From: Sphingomonas leidyi
GTDB taxonomy: Bacteria > Pseudomonadota > Alphaproteobacteria > Sphingomonadales > Sphingomonadaceae
Assembly (NCBI RefSeq): GCF_011761945.1
Contig: NZ_JAASQV010000001.1
Location: 1,054,001-1,118,000 of the forward strand
DNA length: 64,000 nt
Direction: 5' to 3'
Below, in pieces: positions 52,768-60,437 of the stretch. The position numbers and the translations under genes are program-made. Within the stretch, counting starts at the first letter, position 1. Each line of letters begins with the position of its first letter. Below the pieces are notes generated by a model, which was not told the origin of the DNA, made no database searches, and saw only the letters and a program-made list of their open reading frames with translations.

Positions 52768-54702
52768 TTAACGAGTGCCCTGGCGGGTCAGGTCGGCGCG
52801 CAGGCGAGCGATCGCCGCCTCGTTGCGGGTGACCTTCAGGTCGCCGCGGATCGCGCGGATGAACTCGCGGGCATATTCGGCGGGAATCTGCTGCTGCAGC
52901 GCGCTGCGCATGCCGGCCATCGCCATGGCGTCGCCCGATGCATCATGCGGCTCCACCGTGCCCAGATACACGATGTAGAAGCCGCTGCGGTTGGGCGCGT
53001 CGAGCATGCGGGCGGTCTTCGGCTGCATGCTGAAGGCCATCTTGATGAAGTTCTCCTTCTGCGCGATTTCCTGGCGCTTGAAGTCGAACGGCTTGGGCGG
53101 CGGTCCCTTGGCGCCCGCATCGGCCAGCGCCTTCTCCATCGGCACGCCCTTGTTGAGCGCGGCGACGACCGCGGTGGCGACGGCCTTCGCCTTCTCCAGC
53201 GCCTTGTCGGTCAGATAGTCGCCCTTCACCTTGTCGCGGATGCCGGCGAGCGGGCGCGGGGCGGCAGCGACGATCCGGTCGAGCTTCACGATCGCGAAGC
53301 CACCCTCGGGCGAGACCTGCACGATCTGCGAATCGTCGTCGGGATTCTCCATCGCGAAGCCGCCGCGCATGATCGCGGCCGTGGCGGGGTCAGGCTTATA
53401 TGCTTCGTTGTCGGGATCGATGCCGCCTGCGGCGAGCGCGGGAGTGACCTGCGCGGTCAGCTTGGCATCGGCCAGCAGCTCGGCGAAATTCTTGCCGTCG
53501 CCCACGCCGTCCTCGATCTTCTGGCGGATGTCCGCCAGCGCCTGCGCGGTCTTGCGCTGGGTGATCTCGGTCGAAAGCTCCTCGCGCGCCTGGTCGAGCG
53601 ACTTGGCGGCGATCTTCTCGATCTTCTCGACGACCAGGATATGCCAGCCGAGCTGCGACTTGATCGGGCCGACGACGCCGCCCTGCGCGGCGGCGAAGGC
53701 GGCATCGGCGATCGCGGCGGTGGTCTGGCGGCCGAGCTCGGCCTTCTCGACGCCCTCGAAGTTGCTCGGCTCGAGGCCGGCGGCCTGGGCGGCGGCGGCC
53801 AGCGCCTTGCCGCCCTTCACTTCGCCGGCGATCCTGTTGGCGGTCGCCTGGTCGAGCACGACCAGCTGGCGCACGCCGCGCTTCTCGGTCGCGGCGAAGC
53901 GGGTGCCGGCCTTCTTATAGGCATCGGCGATCTCGGCCTCGGTCGCGGTCTGCTGGGCGCGGATCTGGTCCGGCATCACCGTCGCATAGCGGACGATGCG
54001 GCGCTGGGGCACCAGATAGCGGGCGCGGTGGCTGACATAATAGGCGTTGAGTGCCTTGTCGTCGGGATCGGCGCCCGGATCCATCTGGGCAGTGTTGACC
54101 ATGCCGACGATGCCGGCGCGGCGCTCGAGCAGCAGCGAGGCATAGGGCGCGACCACGCCGTTCGGAATGTCGGTGCCGATCGTCGCCCGGTTGATCAGCC
54201 AGTTGCCGAAGCGCTCCCGCATCATGCTCTCGCGGAAAAGGGCGGGCGCCAGGCGATTGTCGGCGAGCACCTTCTCGAAATTCTGCTGGCTGAACTTGCC
54301 GTCGATGCCGGCGAAGGACGGGTTGCTGGCGATTTCGGTGTCGATCAGCTTCTTCGAGACCTGCATGCCGGACTTCTTCGCGAATTCCACCAGCGCGGCC
54401 TGGTTGATCATCTCGTCGATCGCGACATCGAGCCCGCCCTGCGCGAGGAACTGCGCCATCGTCACGCTCTGGCCCTCGCGCTGGAGGTTGCGGATGAACC
54501 GGTCGATCCGGTCCTTCACGTCGGTGTCCTTGATCTTCTCGCCGCCTACCGTGGCCAGGGTGCTGCTCGTCGCGCCGCCGCCCGAGTTGCGGATGCCGGT
54601 GATGTCGCCGGCGGCGAAGGCGATGGCGATGAGGCCAAGGAAGAGGAACACCGCGATCAGGCCGTAGCGCGACTTGGTGAAATTGCGGAAGAAGCTGAGC
54701 AT
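52768..54702 (-). CDS. ppiD: Periplasmic chaperone/peptidyl-prolyl isomerase PpiD (SurA N-terminal type)
   Basis: 644 residues. One N-terminal membrane anchor (YGLIAVFLFLGLIAIAFAAG) follows a short cytoplasmic stretch (MLSFFRNFTKSR). Next is the SurA-N-like chaperone domain (VDVKDRIDRFIRNLQREGQSV, QGGLDVAIDEMINQAALVEFAKKSGMQVSKKLIDTEI) and parvulin-like repeats (GGKALAAAAQAAG, GVVGPIKSQLGWHILVVEKIEKI). This is PpiD, a helper for outer-membrane and secreted proteins at the Sec translocon. It is divergent from tpiA (124 nt) and immediately upstream of trpE. Confidence 0.93.
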   Translation of the reverse strand: MLSFFRNFTKSRYGLIAVFLFLGLIAIAFAAGDITGIRNSGGGATSSTLATVGGEKIKDTDVKDRIDRFIRNLQREGQSVTMAQFLAQGGLDVAIDEMINQAALVEFAKKSGMQVSKKLIDTEIASNPSFAGIDGKFSQQNFEKVLADNRLAPALFRESMMRERFGNWLINRATIGTDIPNGVVAPYASLLLERRAGIVGMVNTAQMDPGADPDDKALNAYYVSHRARYLVPQRRIVRYATVMPDQIRAQQTATEAEIADAYKKAGTRFAATEKRGVRQLVVLDQATANRIAGEVKGGKALAAAAQAAGLEPSNFEGVEKAELGRQTTAAIADAAFAAAQGGVVGPIKSQLGWHILVVEKIEKIAAKSLDQAREELSTEITQRKTAQALADIRQKIEDGVGDGKNFAELLADAKLTAQVTPALAAGGIDPDNEAYKPDPATAAIMRGGFAMENPDDDSQIVQVSPEGGFAIVKLDRIVAAAPRPLAGIRDKVKGDYLTDKALEKAKAVATAVVAALNKGVPMEKALADAGAKGPPPKPFDFKRQEIAQKENFIKMAFSMQPKTARMLDAPNRSGFYIVYLGTVEPHDASGDAMAMAGMRSALQQQIPAEYAREFIRAIRGDLKVTRNEAAIARLRADLTRQGTR

Positions 54703-54826
54703 GAAGGGCCGATCGTTGGAGACGCGTTTCCCGGTGCTTTAGGGCGCTCATCCGCCGCCATCAAGCTTGTGCGAACGCCCGCGCCTGCTATCCGCGAACG
54801 AAATAATCAAAACGGGAGGTTGGGTG

Positions 54827-55576
54827 ATGCGCCGCAAGTTGGTGGCCGGGAACTGGAAGATGCACGGGCTGCGTGCGCAACTGCCGGAGATCGAAGCGAT
54901 CGCGGCCGCGGCCGCCGTAACGCCGGCGGTGGACGTGGCGCTCTGCGTGCCCTTCACGCTGATCCATCCCGCGGCGCAGGTTGCCGGCAGCCTGCCGATC
55001 GGCGCGCAGGACCTGCACGAGGCCGATCAGGGTGCGCATACCGGCTGCATCTCCGCGCCGATGCTGGTGGAGGAGGGGGCGACCCTGACCATCGTCGGCC
55101 ATAGCGAACGCCGTGGCGACCAGCACGAGACCAGCCACGATGCCTATATGAAGGCCGCCGCCGCGCATCGGCACGGCCTTGGGGTGATCCTGTGCTGCGG
55201 CGAGCTCGAGGCCGAGCGGGCGGCGGGGCGGGCCGAGCGCATCGTCCAGTCGCAGATCGAGAAATCGCTGCCCGACGATGCCGATCCAAGCTGGCTCACG
55301 CTCGCCTATGAGCCGCGCTGGGCGATCGGCACCGGCAAGACGCCGACGCCCGACGAGATCGCCTCGATGCACGCGATCCTGCGCGCCAAGCTGCGCATGA
55401 TGATCGGCGAGGCCAAGGCCGACGGCATCCGCATCCTCTATGGTGGATCGGTGACCGGGGCGAATGCCGCGCAGATCCTGGCGCTCGACAATGTCGACGG
55501 CGCGCTGGTCGGCGGCGCGAGCCTCACCGCAGAGAAGTTCGTGCCGATCCTTCGGGGGGCTGCGTCGGTTTCCTGA
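54827..55576 (+). CDS. tpiA: Triosephosphate isomerase
   Basis: 249-residue TIM-barrel enzyme of glycolysis. Clear sites: VAGNWKMHG (substrate Lys), LTIVGHSERRG (catalytic His in GHSERR), YEPRWAIGTGKTPTP (catalytic Glu and the flexible loop 6), ILYGGSVTGANAAQIL and GALVGGASLTAEKFV. ATG 54827 with GGGAGG upstream is preferred to an in-frame start 20 codons earlier. The 3' end overlaps the convergent MFS gene by 53 nt. Confidence 0.96.
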   Translation: MRRKLVAGNWKMHGLRAQLPEIEAIAAAAAVTPAVDVALCVPFTLIHPAAQVAGSLPIGAQDLHEADQGAHTGCISAPMLVEEGATLTIVGHSERRGDQHETSHDAYMKAAAAHRHGLGVILCCGELEAERAAGRAERIVQSQIEKSLPDDADPSWLTLAYEPRWAIGTGKTPTPDEIASMHAILRAKLRMMIGEAKADGIRILYGGSVTGANAAQILALDNVDGALVGGASLTAEKFVPILRGAASVS

Positions 55577-56921
55577 TTTCGCCGAGGGTCAGATAGGCGG
55601 TCACGCCCGAGAGCGCCGCCGCCGCGGCGCCGGCCAGCGCCCCCATGTGAAAGGCGCTGACCAGCCCGGCACCCGCCGCAGCGATCACCGCGCCGGCGAT
55701 CGCGGTGGCGATCAGGCCGCCGGTGCGCGCGATCGCGCTGTTGAAGCCGGACGCCGTGCCGGTATGCGTCTCGTCGACCGAGGCCAGGACCGCCGTGGTG
55801 AGCGGCGCCGCGACGCTCGCCATGCCGATCGCGATGGCAAGCGCGCCGGGAAACACCGAGGTCCAGTAGGGCGCGCCGGCATCGACGCGCAGCAGCAGCG
55901 CGAAGCCGATGGCGACGATCAACGGGCCGATGGTGAGCGGCCAGCGCGGGCCGATCCGAGCGGTCACCTTGCCCATCACGCGGCTGGCGATTCCCATCCC
56001 CAATGGCATCGGCAACAGCGCGAAGCCGGCATGGAGCGCCGAATAGCCGCCCGCCTGGATGAGGACATAGGGAAGCAGCAACAGCACGCCGCCCAGCGCG
56101 CCGTAGAGCAGGAAGGTGAGCAGGGTGAGCCCGGCAAAGGCGCGCGAGCCGAACATCGCCACCGGCATCATCGCCCGGTCGCCGCGAGCGTGCTCGACCC
56201 ACAGGAACAGGCCGATGGCGAGCGCGCCGGTGACGAGGCCGATCGCCACCGGCGCGTCCAGCGCGTGATGGCTCGACCAGAGCGTGAGCGCCCAGGTGAT
56301 CGCGCCCAATGCCAGCGTCGCGGCGGCGGCGCCGGGCAGGTCGAGCGGCAGGTCGCCCTCGGCGCTCTCCTCGACATAGCGCATCGCGATGAAGATCGCG
56401 GCGAGTGCCACCGGCACGTTGACATAGAAGATCGCGCGCCAGCCGATCGCATCGACCAGCCAGCCGCCGAGCGGCGGGCCGACCGCACCTGCGATCGCGC
56501 CGACGCCGGCCCAGGTGCCGATCGCCTTGCCGCGTGCCTCGCCGGTAAAGGCATGGCCCAGCGTCGCGAGGCTGTTGGGCAGCAGGATCGCCGCGCCGAT
56601 CCCCTGCACGGCACGGGCGGCAAGCAGCAGGGTGAGGTCGGCCGCCACCGCGCAGGCGATCGAGGCCGCCGTGAACAGCGCGATGCCGAGCACCAGCAGG
56701 CGGCGACGCCCGAAATGATCCCCCGCCGCGCCGCCGATCAGCAGCAGGGCCGAGAGCGGCAGCATGTACGCATTGATCGTCCATTGCAGCTCGGCGGGCG
56801 TCGCGTGCAGGTCCGCCCCGATCGCCGGCAGCGCGACATTGGTGACCGATCCGTCGATGAACGCGAGGCTGGAGGCCAGGATGCAGGCGGTGAGGGTGAG
56901 ATTGGGGTGCCTGGCCTGCAT
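55524..56921 (-). CDS. MFS transporter, DHA2-type drug exporter
   Basis: 465 residues, 14-helix DHA2 layout. MFS signature loops: GAAGDHFGRRRLLVLG between helices 2 and 3, and RAVQGIGAAILLPNSLATLGHAF in helix 4/5 with the drug-antiporter motif C further on (GAIAGAVGPPLGGWLVDAIGWRAIFYVNVPVAL). Early helices: LTACILASSLAFIDGSVTNVALPAI. Likely a proton-driven multidrug exporter. The last 53 nt overlap the tail of tpiA on the other strand. No regulator gene adjoins it. Confidence 0.9.
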   Translation of the reverse strand: MQARHPNLTLTACILASSLAFIDGSVTNVALPAIGADLHATPAELQWTINAYMLPLSALLLIGGAAGDHFGRRRLLVLGIALFTAASIACAVAADLTLLLAARAVQGIGAAILLPNSLATLGHAFTGEARGKAIGTWAGVGAIAGAVGPPLGGWLVDAIGWRAIFYVNVPVALAAIFIAMRYVEESAEGDLPLDLPGAAAATLALGAITWALTLWSSHHALDAPVAIGLVTGALAIGLFLWVEHARGDRAMMPVAMFGSRAFAGLTLLTFLLYGALGGVLLLLPYVLIQAGGYSALHAGFALLPMPLGMGIASRVMGKVTARIGPRWPLTIGPLIVAIGFALLLRVDAGAPYWTSVFPGALAIAIGMASVAAPLTTAVLASVDETHTGTASGFNSAIARTGGLIATAIAGAVIAAAGAGLVSAFHMGALAGAAAAALSGVTAYLTLGEIRKPTQPPEGSARTSLR

Positions 56922-57014
56922 GGCGCATCCCTAGCAGATCGCACCGCCATGGTGGAGCAGGCTTGTGCCGCGCCGCCATCCGCATAGCATGCGCGCGGTT
57001 CACGGGAGGGTCCG

Positions 57015-58052
57015 ATGCCGCTTCTCGCTTGGTTCGCCTGCCTGCTCGCCCTGGTCGCCGCGCCCGCCGGCGCGAGCACGCTCGACCATGGGCGGATCGA
57101 CGCGGCCAGCCTGAGGGGCAATGCCGCCGGATTGCCGAGCGCACGCGGGGTCACCGTCTATCTCCCCGACGGCTATGCCGCGAACCGCACGAAGCGTTTC
57201 CCGGTGGTCTATTATCTCGGCAATTTCTTCGAGGACGACCGGGCGCCCTGGGCGAACAGCGGGGCACAGGCGCTGTTCGACCAGGCGGTGGCGCGGGGCG
57301 TGATCGGCGGCGTGATCGTCGTGACCGTCGACTGCACCACCCCGGCAGGCGGCTCCTGGTACGTCAACTCGCCGGCGACCGGGAATTGGGAGGACTTCCT
57401 CTCCGGCGAGCTCGTCGCCTGGGTGGATGCGCGCTATCGCACCCTGGCTTCGCGGGATTCGCGCGGGATTGCGGGCGACCGGATGGGCGGGCACGGCGCG
57501 ATCCGCCTGGCGATGCGCCATCCCGAGGTCTTCGGCGCGGTCTATGCGCTGCATCCGATCGGCATGGGGCCGGGGCTGCAGACGATGTTCTCGCGGCCCA
57601 ACTGGCAGCTGCTTCGGGACGCCAAGGGCATCGACGACCTGCGCGGCGACGGCTTCTCGCTGATCTTCACCTCGATCTTCCAGGCGCATCTGCCCGATGC
57701 GGCGCGCGCGCCGCTGTTCTTCGACCCGCCGGCGCGGCTGAAGAACGGCAGGCTGGAAGTGGATCCGGCGCTCACCGAGCGGCTCAACGCCAGTTTCTTC
57801 CTCGAGCGCCAGGTGCCGGCGCATGCGGATAATCTGAAGCGCCTGCGCGGCTTCATGTTCGACTGGGGGCGGGGAGACGCCAATCCCGACCATATCGTCT
57901 CGCTCCAGGCCTTCACCCGCACGCTCGATGCGTTCGGCATACCCTATGAAGCCGAGGAATATCGTGGCGGCTGGGGGGATCGGCACTGGGGCGAGGAGGG
58001 GCGCATCTACACCGAGATGCTGCCGTTCTTCGCCCGCAAGCTGGTGTTCTAG
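57015..58052 (+). CDS. Esterase-family (esterase D/Fes-like) secreted protein lacking the nucleophile serine
   Basis: 345 residues with a signal peptide (LLAWFACLLALVAAPAGAS). The alpha/beta-hydrolase fold of the putative-esterase family is clear: RGVTVYLPDGYAANRTKRFPVVYYLG, VIGGVIVVTVDC, GELVAWVDARYRTLASRDSRGIAG, GAIRLAMRHPEVFGAVYALHP and a C-terminal GDRHWGEEG with the expected His. The nucleophile elbow, normally G-H-S-M-G-G, reads GDRMGG (154-159), with Arg156 in place of Ser. Catalysis by the usual triad is therefore not possible. It may be a binding protein or a recently inactivated enzyme. Confidence 0.8.
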   Translation: MPLLAWFACLLALVAAPAGASTLDHGRIDAASLRGNAAGLPSARGVTVYLPDGYAANRTKRFPVVYYLGNFFEDDRAPWANSGAQALFDQAVARGVIGGVIVVTVDCTTPAGGSWYVNSPATGNWEDFLSGELVAWVDARYRTLASRDSRGIAGDRMGGHGAIRLAMRHPEVFGAVYALHPIGMGPGLQTMFSRPNWQLLRDAKGIDDLRGDGFSLIFTSIFQAHLPDAARAPLFFDPPARLKNGRLEVDPALTERLNASFFLERQVPAHADNLKRLRGFMFDWGRGDANPDHIVSLQAFTRTLDAFGIPYEAEEYRGGWGDRHWGEEGRIYTEMLPFFARKLVF

Positions 58053-58117
58053 GATATGCCCCGGGGGCACCGAATGCTCCCTTGCGGACATCGCCCGCGG
58101 CATGCGAGCATCTTCCG

Positions 58118-58357
58118 ATGTCGGATGAAGACGAGGATTTCCGCACCCGCCGGATCGGCCAGTGGGAGATGCTGCCTCGTTGGGTGAAATGGATCACCAC
58201 GCTGATCGGGCTGCCCGCCTGGCTGGTGTTCATGGCCGGTATCTTTCGCGGGGATATCGGCAGCAGCTATCAGATGTTCGCGTTGGCCATATTCGCAGGC
58301 GTGGCCGCTCTTCAGGCTTTCTTCACCGTGCGCGCCCTTGTCCGGATGGATATCTAG
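58118..58357 (+). CDS. Small membrane protein
   Basis: 79 residues: an acidic start (MSDEDEDFRTRRIGQWEMLPRW), then two membrane segments (ITTLIGLPAWLVFMAGIF and MFALAIFAGVAALQAFFTV). Function unknown. ATG 58118 is preferred to an in-frame upstream start because the acidic MSDEDED N-terminus looks native and no better ribosome site exists. Follows the esterase-like gene by 65 nt. Confidence 0.6.
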   Translation: MSDEDEDFRTRRIGQWEMLPRWVKWITTLIGLPAWLVFMAGIFRGDIGSSYQMFALAIFAGVAALQAFFTVRALVRMDI

Positions 58358-58411
58358 CGGCGGTTTGCGCCAGTGGGCCGCGGGCGCGGCAGGTGCTTCG
58401 GGTGCCGATGC

Positions 58412-58726
58412 TCATCCAAGTCCGGCCGCGATGCTCCCCAGCGCCAGGGCCAGAATCTCCGCAAGCAGCCAAAGGGCCCCGAGGACGCCATAGACCACGG
58501 CCAGTCCGCGCCTGGTCTTCCCCGCGGCGGCGGCAGCCGCGATGCCGAAGGCAGCGGAAGCGCACAGCAGGACAAGCTCCCTTGCTCCCCACAAGGCGCC
58601 CAGGAGCAAGAAGGTGATGAGGAAGGCGAGCGCGCCGGCCGTGCATGCGGCCACCAGCCTGCGGGCTGGCGTGGGCGCTTCCGCAAGCGCGGCGACCCGG
58701 TGATATCTTGTCAAGCGGCCCTTCAC
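58412..58726 (-). CDS. Hypothetical membrane protein
   Basis: 104 residues, starting at GTG 58726, with three hydrophobic segments (AACTAGALAFLITFLLLGALWG, LVLLCASAAFGIAAAAA and LAVVYGVLGALWLLAEILALALG). No family recognised. Convergent with the 58118 gene and in line with the aminopeptidase gene upstream, from which a terminator-like hairpin separates it. Confidence 0.55.
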   Translation of the reverse strand: MKGRLTRYHRVAALAEAPTPARRLVAACTAGALAFLITFLLLGALWGARELVLLCASAAFGIAAAAAAGKTRRGLAVVYGVLGALWLLAEILALALGSIAAGLG

Positions 58727-58801
58727 CCGCCGAGCCTATATTCGGCGAGGCCGGGCCGCAATATCGTCGCCCCGCCGAGCTGGGCCCGGCCGGACCCATA
58801 G

Positions 58802-58822
58802 CCCCTCCCGGCAAGGGAGGGG
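58802..58822 (-). terminator. Hairpin after the aminopeptidase gene
   Basis: CCCCTCCC, loop GGCAA, GGGAGGGG: 8 perfect pairs, 11 nt past the stop of the M17 aminopeptidase gene. No T-run follows, so the call rests on position and stem strength. Confidence 0.45.
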
Positions 58823-58832
58823 AGGGCCGGGT

Positions 58833-60227
58833 TCACTTCGCGTAGCGGTCCTTCAGCACCTTCCACACGGCGCGCAGGCTCACTGCCTCGGCGCCCTTGG
58901 GACGGCCCGGCTTGTGGCTGCCGTTCCAGCAGAAGATGTCGAGATGCGCCCATTGCGCCTTTTCGGGGACGAACTCCTTGAGGAACAGCGCGGCGGTCAG
59001 CGCGCCGCCGAACGGGGCTTCGGCCGCATTGACCATATCGGCCACGTCCGACTTCAGCATCTCCTTGTACGGATCGTAGAGCGGCAGGCGCCACATCGGA
59101 TCCGCCTCGGTCTCCGCCGCGGCCAGCAGCTCGCTCGCCAGCGTGTCGTCATTGGCGAACAGCGCCTGCAGGTCGGCCCCCAGCGCGACGCGGGCGGCAC
59201 CGGTGAGCGTCGCATAGTCGATCACCAGTTCCGGGCCCTTTTCCTCGGCCTTGGTCAGCGCATCCGCCAGGATCAGGCGGCCCTCGGCGTCGGTGTTGCT
59301 GTTCTCCACCGTGATGCCCTTGCGCGAACGCATGATGTCGCCCGGGCGCGTCGCTTCGCCGTTGATCGAATTCTCCACCGCGGGGACGAGCATGTGCAGC
59401 CGCACCGGCAGGCGCGACGCCATGATCAGCTCGGCGGTGGCCAGCGCGTGCGCCGCGCCGCCCATGTCCTTCTTCATCAGCCGCATCCCGGCGGCGGGCT
59501 TGATGTCGAGCCCGCCCGAATCGAAGCACACGCCCTTGCCGATGATCGCGACCTTCGGATGCTCGGGGTTGCCCCATTCGATCTCGATCAGCCGCGGCTC
59601 GCGGCCCTTGCCGGCGGCCTTGCCGACTGCCCAGAGCAGGCCATAGCCCTTCTCGATCTCGTCGCCCTTCACCACCGTCAGCTGGCCGCCATGGGCCTTG
59701 ACCAGTTCGGCGGCGGCGGCCTCGAGATCGGCCGGGCCCATGTCGTTGGCGCCGGTGTTGATCCGGTCGCGCAGCTTGTATGTGGCATTGGCCATGCGCA
59801 CCGCTTCCTCGATCCGCGCAGGCTCGGAAGTGAGCAGCACGCGCGGGCCGACCGGCGCCTTCTCGTCCTTCTTGTAGGCATCGAACTTGTACTGGGCGGC
59901 CAGCCATCCATGGATCGCCTTGCCGGGGTCGACGCCTTCGATGCGGTATGTCCCTTCCGGAAGCGTTTCGGCGAGCTTGGCGAGGCACCACACCGACAGG
60001 CGCTCCGCATTGGCGACGACGCTCACCACCGACCAGTCCTCCGCGCCGTCGCCGGGCAGGATCGCGCTGGCATAGGCACTGGGCACCAGCTTCTGCGCGG
60101 TGGCCGTGGTGCGGTGGCGCGGCGGCTGGGCGGCGAGCCAGGCATCGAAACCCTTGGCGTCGATCACATGGATGGTGCGGGCGGGCTGGCCCTTGTCGGG
60201 CTGAACGAGCGTGTTGGGATCAGGCAT
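58833..60227 (-). CDS. Leucyl aminopeptidase family (M17) metallopeptidase
   Basis: 464 residues. Two-metal M17 catalytic domain: VAIIGKGVCFDSGGLDIKPA (metal-binding Lys and Asp), KKDMGGAAHALATAELIM, ENSINGEATRPGDIMRSRKGITVENSNTDAEGRLILADAL (the NTDAEGRL signature with metal Asp/Glu and Arg) and VIDYATLTGAARVALG. The N-terminal domain is shorter and divergent from PepA, as in the PepB-like alphaproteobacterial group. Cytoplasmic peptide breakdown is the likely role. Start at 60227, 210 nt before the divergent glucose dehydrogenase gene. Confidence 0.93.
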   Translation of the reverse strand: MPDPNTLVQPDKGQPARTIHVIDAKGFDAWLAAQPPRHRTTATAQKLVPSAYASAILPGDGAEDWSVVSVVANAERLSVWCLAKLAETLPEGTYRIEGVDPGKAIHGWLAAQYKFDAYKKDEKAPVGPRVLLTSEPARIEEAVRMANATYKLRDRINTGANDMGPADLEAAAAELVKAHGGQLTVVKGDEIEKGYGLLWAVGKAAGKGREPRLIEIEWGNPEHPKVAIIGKGVCFDSGGLDIKPAAGMRLMKKDMGGAAHALATAELIMASRLPVRLHMLVPAVENSINGEATRPGDIMRSRKGITVENSNTDAEGRLILADALTKAEEKGPELVIDYATLTGAARVALGADLQALFANDDTLASELLAAAETEADPMWRLPLYDPYKEMLKSDVADMVNAAEAPFGGALTAALFLKEFVPEKAQWAHLDIFCWNGSHKPGRPKGAEAVSLRAVWKVLKDRYAK

Positions 60228-60437
60228 GGGCGTTGATCTAGGTAATGGCGGCGGCGAGGGCTAGGGGGCTTTTGTTCCTTTCCGCGATCTATCCAGCCGC
60301 GGCCGTTCCCGTCTTGGCAGGGGTGACGGCCGATACGCGCGGGCAGTCCGTGGCCGGGCAAGAATTTTCCCCCGGGATGGAACTCAATCGTTGCGCTCCC
60401 GGTTTCCAATTCGTCCGCGGGCAACAGGGAGCAAGCG

